Positions 48,310 through 59,960 are shown, counted from the first letter of the stretch. The stretch is DNA of 64,000 nucleotides from Delphinus delphis (GCF_949987515.2 NC_082691.1:34904417-34968416), one strand, 5' to 3'. Notes: generated by a model not told the origin, from the letters alone. Numbers and translations are program-made.

Positions 48310-48720
48310 TGCCTGCCTGTTCTTTACTAAGAGTATCTTAGTTTTGCTGAAGATGGCATTGAGAAGAACTGGAACATCACACTTTCCAGCCTCACTTACA
48401 TGGTCATATGACTAGTTGTGATGACTAGGATGAGGAGGCAGAAATTGCTGAATGGGGCTTCTGTCAAAGTTCTTCAAAAAGAGGGCTGATTCAGCTGGAA
48501 GGCCCCTTTTGTCTTATGCTTGTCCTGCTTCTTCCTGCCTGGAACATGGATGTGATGTCTCAAACAGCAGCAGCAATCTTCATACTTGAGGTAACCTTTT
48601 TCATAGAAGCCAATAGTAAAGATGGCAAAAGTAAAGAAGCCCAGGCCGCTCATCACTGTGGAGTTCCTGCCCCCTTTCTGGGTTGTCTCTCAGAACTGTT
48701 TCTGACATTAACAGGAAAAT
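48310..48720. repeat. Possible medium-reiterated repeat, family unknown
   Basis: It contains 'ggccccttttgtcttatgct', 'ctggaacatggatgtgatgt' and 'gaggtaacctttttcataga', a pattern I associate with old LTR/MER repeats of placental mammals. Boundaries are unclear. Confidence 0.3.
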
Positions 48721-48829
48721 TCACCCCAATCTTACTTAAGCCACTATTTTTAAAGGCCCTCTTACTAGCAGATGAACACAATGCCTCAGACAGTTTTTCA
48801 TCTGAGATTCAAAATATAAATTAATGAGA

Positions 48830-48915
48830 TGTTCATAGCAGCATTATTTACAGTTGCCAAGATATGGAAGGAACATAAGTGTCCGTCAATAGATGAATGG
48901 ATATAGAAGATGTGG

Positions 48916-48960
<45 letters not shown>

Positions 48961-49405
48961 GAATATTACTCATCCATGAAAAAGAATGAAATTTTGCCAT
49001 TTGCAACAACATGGATGGACTTGGAGGGTATTATACTAAGTGAAATAAGTCAGAGAAAGACAAATACTGTATGATGTTACTTATATGTGGAATATATAAA
49101 ATAAAACAAACTAGTGAATATAACAGAAAGGAAACAGACTCAGAGATATAGAGAACAAACTATTAGTTACCAGTGGGGAGAGAGAAGGGGAGAGGGGCAA
49201 GATATAGGTAGAGGATTAAGAGTTACAAACTATTATGTATTAAAAAAAAAGCTAGAAAGATATATTGTACAACACAGGGAATATACCAGTATTTTACAAT
49301 AACTATAAAAGGAATATAACCTTTAAAAATTGTAAATCACTCTGTTGTACACCAGTAACTTACAATATTGTATGTCAACTATATCTCAATGAAAAAATGA
49401 AAAAA
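48830..49405 (+). mobile_element. 5'-truncated L1 (ORF2 end and 3' UTR)
   Basis: It reads 'gttcatagcagcattattta', 'aagtgtccgtcaatagatga', 'gaatattactcatccatgaa', 'ggacttggagggtattatac', then the 3' UTR with 'attgtacaacacagggaata' and a poly(A) near 49390-49405. Imperfect target-site duplication: 'taaattaatgaga' (48817-48829) and 'aaattaataagaga' (49406-49419). A CA microsatellite has expanded inside it. Confidence 0.85.
48919..48958. repeat. (CA)n microsatellite inside L1
   Basis: About 20 CA units replacing a shorter 'tatacaca' motif normally found at this place in L1 ORF2 ('gtggtata[ca]n ctggaatattac'). It shows microsatellite growth from a repeat seed. Confidence 0.9.
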
Positions 49406-49544
49406 AAATTAATAAGAGAAAGACTTGAGCAGAATTAATATAACTGCTTTTTTAGAAATGTTAAGTATAACATTACTTTATATGAAACAGATCATCCACC
49501 CTAAAGAGACTGTGTTTTTTCATGTTTTGCTATTCTTTGGAAAA

Positions 49545-49665
49545 GTAAGACTACTAGACTGTCAGTTCCTAGAAAACAAGTGCTTACATGTATTTTCTTT
49601 CTTTTCTCAGTGTCTGAGCCTAGCACCTGGTACACACTCAATTAATGTGGGATGATTAATTGATA
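49545..49665 (+). repeat. L2 3' end
   Basis: 'gactgtcagttcctagaaaa', 'tctgagcctagcacctggta' and 'cacactcaattaatgtggga' follow the L2 tail consensus (tgt.agctccatgagggcag ... cctggcaca.agt..ctcaat). Confidence 0.55.
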
Positions 49666-49787
49666 TTCTAAGTTGAGTTTGATTTGTCAATTTAATTTCT
49701 CAGGTCTTTCTAGCTCCTGAATATGCATTTTAAAATAATCTTTCTTACCGAAACCTATTTATTGCAGAAGGCAATATAACTATGTTT

Positions 49788-50000
49788 TTTTTTTTTTTTT
49801 TTTTACGGTACGCGGGCCTCTCACTGTTGTAACAGGCCTCTCCCGTTGCGGAGCACAGGCTCCGGACGCGCAGGCTCAGCGGCCATGGCCCACGGGCCCA
49901 GCCGCTCCGCGGCATGTGGGATCCTCCCGGACCGGGGCACGAACCCGCGCTCTCTGCGTCGGCAGGCGGACTCTCAACCACTGTGCCACCAGGGAAGCCC
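49788..50000 (-). mobile_element. Cetacean tRNA-derived SINE, short CHR-type
   Basis: On plus it reads poly(T), 'acggtacgcgggcctctcac', 'ttgcggagcacaggctccgg', 'ccatggcccacgggcccagc', ending 'ccaccagggaagccc'. Target-site duplication 'taactatgttt' at 49777-49787 and 50001-50011. It is CpG-rich and little decayed, suggesting a fairly young insertion. It is in ITGB8 sense orientation. Confidence 0.95.
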
Positions 50001-50094
50001 TAACTATGTTTACTTAATGTTTCATATCTGGATGACCTCATCTTGATGTTTCCAAATGTGAAAAAAACCAAATATACCTATAGTGACAAATTTC

Positions 50095-50355
50095 TTTTTT
50101 TTTTTTTTTTTTACATCTTTATTGGAGTATAATTGCTTGGTGTGTTAGTTTCTGCTTTATAACAAAGTGAATCAGTTATACATATACATATGTTCCCATA
50201 TCTCTTCCCTCTTGCGTCTCCCTCCCTCCCACCCTCCCTATCCCACCCCTCTAGGTGGTCACAAAGCACCGAGCTGATCTCCCTGTGCTATGCGGCTGCT
50301 TCCCACTAGCTATCTATTTTACGTTTGGTAGTGTATATATGTCCATGCCACTCTC
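50095..50355 (-). mobile_element. Short 5'-truncated L1 3' UTR insertion
   Basis: Poly(T), then 'acatctttattggagtataa', 'aacaaagtgaatcagttata', 'ggtggtcacaaagcaccgag' and 'gcggctgcttcccactagct'. These are the same 3' UTR landmarks as in the L1 at 4231. Target-site duplication 'tagtgacaaatttct' (50081-50095) and 'tagtgacaagtttct' (50356-50370), one mismatch. It is in ITGB8 sense orientation. Confidence 0.93.
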
Positions 50356-51394
50356 TAGTGACAAGTTTCTTTTCCTTACATTTGGTCTTCTGATATTGTA
50401 CAGTGCCGCTGATTTATTTTAAAGCAAGGCTAGTTTCTTTCTAAAGAACTCTGAATATGTGATAGAATGATACTGAATTGAAATAGCACTTTTGAATGCT
50501 ATTTCATTTTATATTTATCAGATGCAAAACTACCAAATTCACTTTTTTTTTTCTTATTGTTGAGATCTAAATCAGATTCCATTTCAGCAAATGTTTTATG
50601 CCCCTATGAGGTTGAGTACCTTCTTACTGAGAGGAACTTCCTTATAATGCCAATGTTAGGAAATAGCATTAGTATCTTTTCTTCTTATTAACCAGGTGTA
50701 TTAGACTTTTATTACATGTAATCCTCGTTTCAGGGACAAATTTCAACCTCCCTTGTTATATAGCAGAAAATCATGTGAGTACAATAGGGTTTTATGCTAG
50801 CATAAAGATTTTTGGAGCACAAACGGGGAAAATAAAGCCACTTTCAACACTGGGCAGGTTAAGAAATGTCAGGGCAATGCTTCACATTCCATTAGTCTGC
50901 CCTGCCCTGTTTGGGGCAATCCCAACATGAGTCAGTATTTAAAGTACGCTGGGATGGCATAAATCAAAACTCTAGTTCATGATGGAATTTACAAGAAGAA
51001 CCATTGTGAAGCCACTGATGACACTCATTTGTGTTGAAATGGGCCACATCAAGAAGGCTAGTCTGGAGGGGTCATATCAGAAACTTTTATTGTGACTCAT
51101 TTACACACATTTTAACCAACTTTGCTTTGAAAAAGTTCTGATTGCAGGCCATCTTCAGTGATTGTGTAATTTATGCTCTATACCAGAACAATTTTAACTT
51201 GAAAGGGGGAACTATTAATTACACTGGTGAAACAAGTGTAAACTGAAACTCCTCAGGCAAGCTGAGGCCTCAGGTTACCCTAAATGCACAGTAGTTTGGT
51301 GTGTAGAACAAGAAATAAAAACAATACACAAGGCAATCCGTGCTCAGGTGATAGAAAATGTACAAGGAGAAATAAAATACCATGAGTTATTATT

Positions 51395-51489
51395 ATTATT
51401 ATTTTTTATAGTGTGATCTATAAGCTTCATGTATTTGCATATCCAGTTCTCTCTTCAGGTTGAGAAGTTCTCAGCTATTATTTCTTTTT
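51395..51489 (-). other. Probable SINE 3' transduced segment
   Basis: This ~95-bp sequence includes 'gaagcttatagatcacacta' on minus and lies between the SINE tail and the target-site duplication. It is best explained as source-locus flank copied with the SINE RNA, when Pol III ran past the SINE end to a later terminator. Confidence 0.55.
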
Positions 51490-51851
51490 TAAAAAAATTT
51501 ATTTTATTTATTTTTGGCTGCATTGGGTCTTCTTTACTGCACGCAGGCTCTCTCCAGTTGTGGCGAGTGGGCTTCCTCGTGGCGCACAGGCTTCTCACTG
51601 CGGTGGCTTCTCTTGTTGCAGAGAAGGGGCTCTAGGCGCTCAGACTTCAGTAGTTGTGGCACTCGGGCTCAGCAGTTGTGGCACGTGGGCTCAGTAGTTG
51701 TGGCTCCCGGGCTCTAGAGCGCAGGCTCAGTAGTTGTGGCGCACGCGCTTAGTTGCTCCGCGGCATGTGGGATCTTCCCAGACCAGGGCTCGAACCTGTG
51801 TCCCCTGCATTAGCAGGTGGATTCTTAACCACTGCGCCACCAGGGAAGCTC
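51395..51851 (-). mobile_element. Cetacean tRNA-derived SINE, long CHR-type, with extra 3' sequence
   Basis: The SINE body (about 51490-51851) reads on plus from 'attttatttatttttggctg' to 'ccaccagggaagctc', with B-box complement 'gggctcgaacctgtg'. The best target-site duplication, 'ccatgagttattatt', is at 51380-51394 and 51852-51866 (15 of 15). It lies not at the SINE's A-rich tail but ~95 bp farther out. The insertion therefore seems to include 51395-51489, a non-SINE segment ending in an A/T-rich run. Confidence 0.88.
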
Positions 51852-52939
51852 CCATGAGTTATTATTGATGAGGGGATCTCTTCACATTAAGGACAAACCG
51901 TCAGGTTTGAAAGATAGGTAAAATGCAGAAATCTGGCTGAAATTTGTTTGATTGTTTTTTAGGTTATATCTTCTTTGAAATGGGAAGGAGACAAAAGAGT
52001 ATAAAGAGTACTTGTCATTTGCATTTGAAAATGACTTTGCAGTTCATATTATTTCGTAACAGTGAATTTTCTTTTGGTGGGCCAAGCAGGTATTCAACAA
52101 GATAGTTCAACAAGAAGAGGCTCGAATCAAGTTTTGCATTTACTCCTTTGCCTGTGCATATCAGTTTGTCTTCTGACATTCACTCACCTGGTGGGAATTT
52201 GTGACAAAGCGAGGGAAACTCAGGAAGAAAGGTGAGGGGCAAAAACACAGCATCTCTCAATATTGCTTTCCTACTTCAGACTTGGAACTTGAAAAAGGAT
52301 CAAAATCTCAAGATTCAAGGAGGGCTCCAGAGGCCCCTCTGAGGCAAATTCTGGTTAAAGCTGCATTTGTCTAACTTGGAAAAGCAATATTAGTCATGTG
52401 CTTTGTGTCTTGTTTTAACTGGAACTTTTCCATACATTCCAACTGTCCTGTTTATGAGGCACACTCCCTTTTTATAAAAGCCAAAATATTCACCGGTTTC
52501 CCACTCTGTTCCTCTAAATAATGTTTTTTAATCTAACACACTAGAGTTCTAGGGGCTCTTCCTATTTTCCTCTCCAACTCTTGGCATGTATGAATTTCCT
52601 TTCTCCCCCCTAAAAAAAAAATCATAGTGCTATTCATGTCAAAACCCAAATGCCCCAGGATAGTAGGAATACATTTTTTTCATTGTATCTTTTAATCTTG
52701 AAGTCACGTTGCAGGTGTGCACTTGATTAGAGCAGCAGGGAAACACCCTATATTGTAAAGAATTTTATTCTAAGTAAAAAAATAAATTAAAACTCAAAGT
52801 GAATTTTAGTTAATTTAGCATTTGGTTTTCCTGTAATTACACTTCAAAGACCAAAAAGGTATCTATAGTTGACTCTGCCACTTGAAAATCAAACCTATAT
52901 ATATGATAGGATAAAATTAGGGAAAAAACCCCAAATATT

Positions 52940-53170
52940 TATTAAGTGATTACTCTCATTTGGGCCCTGTCCCAAGCACTTTATATGTATTACCTCACTG
53001 AAAATTTATAAAAGTCCTATGAGGAAAGCACTACTAAGCCCATTTTAAAGATGAGGAACTAACTAAAACTCAGGCAAAGTCTCATCTCAAAGTCAGAGAG
53101 CTAGTAAGCACAGAGACCAAGTGTGAACCCAATTCTGACTACAAAGCCTCTTCTCTTAAACATTGTCCTG
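52940..53170 (-). repeat. MIR SINE
   Basis: The plus strand reads 'tatttattaagtgattactc', 'agcactttatatgtattacc', 'aagtcctatgaggaaagcac', 'cccattttaaagatgaggaa' and 'agtcagagagctagtaagca'. This is the reverse of MIR, nearly complete. Confidence 0.8.
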
Positions 53171-55849
53171 TATAGAACAGAGAAAAACATAAAGAAAGAC
53201 AATTATACCGAAGTATGATTTAAAACCTAAAACCCTTGTTAATTAGTACTATTATTAATTCTTAAGTGATGACTCAATAATAATTTCCATGTAGCTGAAG
53301 ACAATTCTTTCATACTAGTAGTATGTCATTACTTTCCTATCATCAGTCCCACTCTAGAGATGAGGATGTTAGATTCTCCCCAGTAGGATTATTTTCTGTC
53401 CTCAGTGCCAAAGACTTCCCTAAGTACTTCAGTGCCCTTTTCAAAATTCACTTTATTTCTAAGCACAAGGAAACTTTGAGTTTTAACACCAAAGCCCCAG
53501 CTTGAATGTCTTACCAAGTGCCTGAATCAGATTGGTTGGCACTTTTTCAGCAAGGGAGAGAGCTTCTCCTTTTACTACTGTGTTTCCCCAATATCTTGCC
53601 AGGGGACAGTTCTGGGCTGCATGCTAATTAGGCAGAAGCACTTGAAATGGTGTTTGCAGTTGCAGTTTCCATTTGTGAATTTCCAGTTCTGCCCTGGAAG
53701 CCAAATCTGGAACAGGGAAGCAAGCAACTTGTTCTTGTCCTAACTGCCTATTCTCAGACCTTGGCTTCATAATTTAACTTTGCTGAGGTTTTGCTTCCTT
53801 GCTGATGAGGTAGGGAAAATGCTCCTGCTCTTTATATGCTGTATTCATCTACTGTGTTGTGAAAACACTTTAAAAAGTAGAGTATGAGTTAAAATGACGA
53901 TTGGTGGAAAACTTTTGCTTTATAGCATGTACAGTCCTGTTAGTTTATGCGGACATTTTAAGATGTAATTTATAATATGAAAGATGTGTTTTTAAAGGTC
54001 ATCCACAACCCTATATGTTATATATATCAGTTACTCATCAGTTGTCTGTAATGCGGAATCATTCATTGTTTTATGTTTTAACCTTGTCAGCAAAGAAGTA
54101 CAAACAAACTTTTGCTGGGATGAAAGTGTTCTGTATGTTGTTTGTAGTGTTAGTTTCGCAGGTCTATACATCTGTCAAAAACTGTTCATTTGACGCTTTA
54201 AATGATGTAAATTTTATCAGTAAGGTTGATTTATTGATATAATATTTATCAATAAAGTTTATTTAAGATTAGCATTGTAAATTAACTTTGATAGAATATT
54301 ATTCGTTAGATAAAGGCCAGAGCACAGTGGGGAAATATATTCCTTTCTTGAGAATATATATAAAAATATTAAATTACTTTATGTGGTTTTTAAAAAGTAT
54401 GCCAATGACACATTATATAAATCTTTTGACTTACAGATCAATTTGTGGTTAACTAAAGTCATTTATCCCTATACTATATTTACCTGATTTATATAACCTA
54501 TTCAGATCGAGGGGTAAATTATTGTAATGCTCCTTCAAACAGATTGAGCTCAGCTGTGAGATGATAAAAATTTTTTTCAGGTTAAAAAATTATTTTTTAT
54601 ATTCTACTTGGAATTCCTTGCAAGGCTTCAGCAGCATGAAAAATTGAAAGGAGTGTGTACTAATACCAAGTGTAAGATTAAGTATCTTAGTAATTAGTAT
54701 TAATATTAGCACTAATACTAGTATAGTTTGAAGTACACATTAATAATATATTTTATAGTCCATTCTCTATAATAAAATCACTTCAATCTTCAAGCCAAAG
54801 ATGATTCTAAATACTTCAGTGTCTCTTATAAAATTCATTTTACTTTTGGACTCAGGAAAAGGAAATTCTGAATTATAATTTTAAAATTTTCACCTTACTC
54901 TACCTTATAGGAATGAAATTTAATATTCTATAACATTTAAATTACCTAAACTATTTCAACTAATTGCCCAGTTTACTTCCATTGGCTGGAATTTGACTAG
55001 GTACTTCTTGCTACATACATATATCAATGATCAGTACTTTACCTCATAATCTTCAAGGTGTACTTTCCAAGGACAAGGATATTCTCTTATAAAACCACCA
55101 AGAGTTGGTGAATTTAGGACATTTTATATTGATACTATAACACAAACTAATCTATAGTCCATATTGTCCTATGAAATTCTTGTTCCATAGTCTCCATATT
55201 TCCCCAAATGGTCCAGCTGTTGCTTCCACTTCATCAAAACTCAGCTTTATTAGAGTTTATCATTCTTTGGGTAAATCTTCAACCAATGCTTTAATCTTCT
55301 TGCTCTCACTAGCTGTTTGTAGGCTTCTCCCCCCATTCCCCCAGTCTCTGCCTCCCAAAACGTGTCAACTTCTATTCTTTCAAAGTTCACAGCTCGTATC
55401 TAATATGCTCCTCCCAATCTTTGTTATCATCACCAGACATTTTTCTACATTTTACAAAGTATTATCTTGCTCATGATTTTCAGCTTACCCAATTACATAA
55501 AATCACCCAAATCACCCCACATCTCACTACCTCCACCTTAGACAGAGTTGTTGGGAATCCCTGGGGCCTGCAGCAGGGAATTCTCATGAGCTATTGGGGC
55601 CAATGGATCATGAAACCATGAGAGAGTTATTAGACCCAAAGACCAAAAGTAGGATAAAGGACAAATTCAGGAGGAGCCAGAGGATGGGACAGAAGGCAGG
55701 CTCCTGAGCCAAGAATTCTAAACATGAAGTTGAAAATAAACAGAAGTAGTGTTTATGCATCCCAAGCAACAGCTTATACCTTAGCATCTGAAGCTGCCTT
55801 TGTGGGGCACTGTTTCTTCCAAATTTCTTTCTCATTTCACCTAACGCCT

Positions 55850-57450
55850 AGGCCTTGTTGATTCATCTCTTGTTGACTTTCCATCATAGTTTCTCACATT
55901 CACTATTCTAATTCTTTCTCTTCAAATCCGCAAACGCTTCTGCCAAGTCCTCATACTTAAGATATGACCCAACCTTACCTTTATATTACCTAGAATATCT
56001 AAATTACTTTTTTTTTAAGTCAAATTTGTCTTTGTTCTCTTTTCAGAGGAAGAAGAGTTTCGTACTTGCCAAGATCATTTCCTCTATCTGTCTAGTGAAT
56101 TCCTCACTCAAAGGCAAACGATAATTTCCTAATTATATCTAGCAGCTAGTATTTAGTAATGTTTAAATGTGCTCTGCCTTTTAACAGTGAGTGGACACTA
56201 TCACTTCTCCCATTCCCACAACTAATTCTCTTTTTATGTCTGGCTGTTTTTACATCTCTCTAAACTCTATACCTTGATGGCTTCATGAACTAACATGACT
56301 TTAAGTCTCATCTGCTTGCACATGACCATCAACTTAGTATCTGCAGTTCCAAATTCTCACTCAAGTTTCTGTCTTGAATTTTCAACAGTCTTCTGGACAT
56401 TCCACGTAGGTTCCTACTGGAACTTCAAAAGCTGCAAGTCTCAAATAAAAATCATCTTCCCATCTATCAGTAGCTCTTCCTGACTTGACTGACCTATTTC
56501 TGTTAATTACAGTATTTTCCTAGTTATTCTGCTTTAAATCTTTATGGTCAACATTGACTCCTCCCTCTGCCATAATCCCAGCAACGTGTTAGTCACCAAT
56601 ACTTCTTGCTTTTACCTCAGTATCTTTAGCATTCATCTTTCCCTTATTGGACTTCAACCTAGTTTAGACTCTCATTTATCATTTGCTTTACTGTTAACAA
56701 TTTTCTCAGTCTTTTACCTTGGGCATCTACCACTGAAATACTTTATACAGATGTTCCTCAGTTTCTCCAGGGGGTTGGTTCCAGGACCTTCCGCCCCATA
56801 CCAAAATCCACGGATGCTCAAGTCCCTTATGTAATATAAAATGGCATAGTATTTGCATATAAGCTATGCGCATCCTCTCATATACTTTAAATCTTCATGT
56901 TAATGCTATGTAAATATTTGTAAATACAGTGTAAATATTATGGAAATAGTTGCCAGCATGTGGCAAATTCAAGTTTTGTTTTTGGAACTTTCTGGAATTT
57001 TTTTTCTGAATGTTTTCAATCTGTGGTTGGTTGAATCCAGGGATGTGACACCCCTGGATATGGAGGGTTGACTGTATACATTATTGCCTACCCTACTGAA
57101 CAATCAGATAAAAAGCCTTCAATGATTTCCCACCAGCTGAGTAGTCAAGTTCAAACAAATTCACCTATATCTAACTCAATGGCTCTCACTTTCACTTCTC
57201 CCCTGATGCCCTAGTCATGGCCAGTATGTATGCCTCCTCTCTCTGCCTGAAGAGTCATCCTGGGCATTTCCCTCTATTACAGTCCTTCCAGTTCTTCAGC
57301 ATCCAGTTAAGACACTTATCTTACTTTTACATCTCTGCCATCAGTTCCTTCCTGTTCCTTTCAGGTGTGGCTTATCTTGCTACTTTTGAGTCCTTACAGA
57401 ATTTGCATTGTGATTCTTACATTCTTCATTAAATTATAGTTATTTGTATG
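55850..57450 (+). repeat. L2 LINE, interrupted by MER2
   Basis: Old L2 sequence in the plus direction: 'caacattgactcctccctct', 'gtgttagtcaccaatacttc', then after the MER2 'aagccttcaatgatttccca', 'tgcctcctctctctgcctga' and 'atcctgggcatttccctcta'. This is the order of the L2 3' half. The coding frame is long lost. The sequence from 55150 to 55850 is similar in composition but not assignable. Confidence 0.5.
56748..57074 (+). mobile_element. MER2 (Tigger-type non-autonomous DNA transposon)
   Basis: It contains 'ggttggttccaggaccttcc', 'accaaaatccacggatgctc', 'aagtcccttatgtaatataa', 'aatggcatagtatttgcata', 'ctgtggttggttgaatccag' and 'tatggagggttgactg'. Flanked by TA on both sides (56746-56747 and 57075-57076), as expected for a pogo/Tigger insertion. 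It is inserted into the L2. Confidence 0.88.
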
Positions 57451-57699
57451 TATTTTATTTAGTTATTTGTGTTTTATTTGTTTATTCAGTTAGTTGCAGA
57501 TTGTGCAAGTGTGGGTATAATTTACATATTACGTTTGTAAATATACTTAGCAAGAAGCAAATTCCCCCAGGGAGGAGATGATGTTAGATAGTTTGGAAAG
57601 TCTTCAATAAACCCTTTCACTTCCAAAGCGTTGTCTCGGATAATCAGCTCCAGCTCATTGTCTGAGGAGGTAGCCCAAGGCATTCAAAAAAAATGTCCA

Positions 57700-58745
57700 T
57701 CTCCCGCTCAGTAGGAGATTGAGTAGCATGAGCATCCTCACACCAGAACAAAGTCAGGCTTCCTCAGACCGTTTCTCTTCCTTCCATAGAATCAAGAACA
57801 AGCCCCAGAACATCCACCTTCCTCTTGCCACTCACAGCTTTATCACCACTATCTACCTTGAGTTCACAAAGACTAATCTGACTTACCCGTGTTCACCTCA
57901 GTCGCTTCAAGGAGTCTAAGACTTGCAAATGCCCCTCTAATCCCTATTAGGCTGTACACAATCTCTCTTCTCCCCTCATCTGCGCTCTTTTACAACTCCA
58001 GAAACCCTCTTCTTGTGCTCTCCAAAATTGTTAGCCCATTTCCAGAAGAATTCCCTGTATATCGGTCTCTTCTATGAATTTTCCCACTCCTTGCTCTAAT
58101 GAAAACTGAATCACCCCTGAGGTTCGCTTCCTTTGCTGACCTCATGAGTAATGGCTGTTTCTCCCATGACCCTCATGACACTGGGCCTAGAGGCAGATAG
58201 CGGCCCTCCTTAGTTCTTATTGCCACTTCCAGGGCACTCTCACTTCTCCCAGTTTTGACACTCTTAACTCAGATTACATCACTCACAACCCTGAATTACT
58301 ACGGGCATTTACTGACGCCAGGGTGATACCTTCTCATTTCTAGAGAATTTTGACTTATTGCTTATCACACTCTCCAATACTACTACTATTTCAGTTCATG
58401 GCAATTTCAGTATATATGCAGAACATCTTTGCAATACCTAGATGCCCCACTTCCTCATTCTCTTCTCCAGTTATTTTGTCCTCCACTCTGATTTAGCTAC
58501 TTGCTTAAGCCACGGTCATAGCTTTAGACCTTGTAATTACCAGTAATTGCAACCCCTCTACAATCCCAATATTTCCCATATTACCCTCTCTGACCACTAC
58601 CTCCTGTCTTTCAATCTCACTCACTTCCAGGATCCTGACACCAACAATCTGCCACCTCCACTCCTTCCATCTTCCCATCTATGTCACATCTCTTACATCC
58701 CTTGATAGCCTCTCTTTTTTTTCTGATCCCCTCCACCAAGTATCC
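57700..58745 (+). repeat. L2 LINE internal region (endonuclease part), probable
   Basis: Around 58490-58640 the phrases 'ctgatttagctacttgctta', 'catattaccctctctgacca' and 'ctacctcctgtctttcaatc' fit the L2/CR1 endonuclease ('...SDHYLLSFNLTH...'). Earlier sequence is pyrimidine-rich in the same way but not clearly assignable. No open frame survives. Confidence 0.4.
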
Positions 58746-58749
58746 ACAA

Positions 58750-59075
58750 GGCTAACTCTCACTGCCCTTAAGACTTGGCTCAGACATCCCCTTTCTTAAT
58801 GATGTCTAGCCTGTCTAATCCATTTAAAATGGCAACTCCCACCTATCCCCCTAATCCTGGTCTACTATTTTCCATAGCACTTAGCACTTTCTAACATACT
58901 ATGTAATTATGTATAACCATGTTTACTTTTTATTTTGTTTCCTCTTCCCCCAAAATATAAGACTCATGAGGACAAGGATTTTTGTCCTTTTGTTTCCTAA
59001 TGTTTCTTATACATCTTGAACTATGCTTTCCACACGGTCATTGTTGAAAAATTATTTGTTAAATGATTAGCACTT
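58750..59075 (+). repeat. L2 3' end
   Basis: 'acttggctcagacatcccct', 'catagcacttagcactttct', 'aagactcatgaggacaagga' and 'ttgttgaaaaattatttgtt' follow the L2 tail consensus. Confidence 0.65.
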
Positions 59076-59179
59076 ATTAGATTTTAGTTTAAATTATAGA
59101 ACCTATTAGATTATAATTCACGTTTAAGTGCCAGTCTCTTCCTTTCAAGTGACATATCACTGAGGCAGATGCTATCCTT

Positions 59180-59600
59180 TCATATTTCCCTCCAGGACTT
59201 GGCTCAGATATCACATTCTGATGGGAGGAGGCAGACCATAGACAAAATAAATAGAAGGTCTAGCATTCTAGAAGGTGCTATATGTCTAGCACTTTCTGTA
59301 GAGAAAAACAGACTCAGATGGGGAGTGAGGAGTGCTAGAGAGGAAGGTGTGAGCACTGCTGCTTATTCCCCAGCTGCGTTTGTTTTCACTACAGAAGGTG
59401 CTAGACAAATAGCACCCTCTAGCACGCTGGACATTCTATTTATTTTGTCAATGGTCTGGCTCCTCCCATTAGGATATAAACTACATGTGGGCAGATATTT
59501 CTGTCTATTTTGTCCACTGCTCTATTTTCAGGACTTAGAGCAATATCTGGCACATTATAGAGACTCACTACATATTTGTTTAATGAGAAGATGAATGCAT
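59180..59600 (+). repeat. L2 3' end containing a long inverted repeat
   Basis: L2 features are 'aggacttggctcagatatca' on the left and 'ataaactacatgtgggcaga', 'ttatagagactcactacata', 'tttgtttaatgagaagatga' on the right. In between lies the 59221-59469 palindrome. The right arm of the palindrome aligns, by eye, in normal order with L2 ('atagcaccctctagcacgct ... gtctggctcctcccattagg'), so the left arm is the inverted extra copy. Confidence 0.6.
59221..59469. repeat. ~250-bp hairpin-forming inverted repeat
   Basis: The left arm starts 'atgggaggaggcagaccata' at 59221 and the right arm ends with its near complement at 59469. The two arms pair almost continuously to 'agtgct' (59331-59336) and 'agcact' (59352-59357), leaving a loop of ~15 bp. 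By eye, about 88% of the outer ~88 positions pair, with weaker pairing inside. An RNA from either strand would fold into a very long stem. The open frame crossing it (59169-59594, plus) is not a gene. Confidence 0.85.
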
Positions 59601-59624
59601 GTCTCCTCTGCATTGACCAAAATG

Positions 59625-59960
59625 TCCCGTGTGTGCCCTCTCCCCCAATCCCTTCTCTCTCTGAGTTGATGTGTTTACTTCTGCATCATTCAGTTAACTT
59701 TCTCCCAGTTGTGTCCCCTTCTCTCAGTCAACTCTGGAATTCAGCTCAGGATGCCTCCCCTCGGGGAAGCTTTGTCCTGTTACTGCACTTATTCTCTCTG
59801 GCCATTCTGCACTGCTCCCCAGCACTCATAACACTTTCTTTTTTTGACACGTTGTCTCTGAATTTTGCCACTTTGATATCCCTAGTCTACTCATTCGATA
59901 AATTAATCCTTATATTTCTGTTCTTCCTGTTTTTATACACTCATTTAACAGTTTTCTGCT
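59625..59960 (+). repeat. Possible further L2 fragment
   Basis: Pyrimidine-rich, with 'tctctctgagttgatgtgtt', 'ctcggggaagctttgtcctg' and 'cccagcactcataacacttt', reminiscent of the L2 3' half. Assignment is weak. Confidence 0.35.

Noticed and set aside
59169..59594. A 141-residue open frame on the plus strand
   Set aside because: It crosses the L2-derived hairpin and L2 tail, has no recognisable domain, and is antisense to the ITGB8 intron. It is a chance frame.
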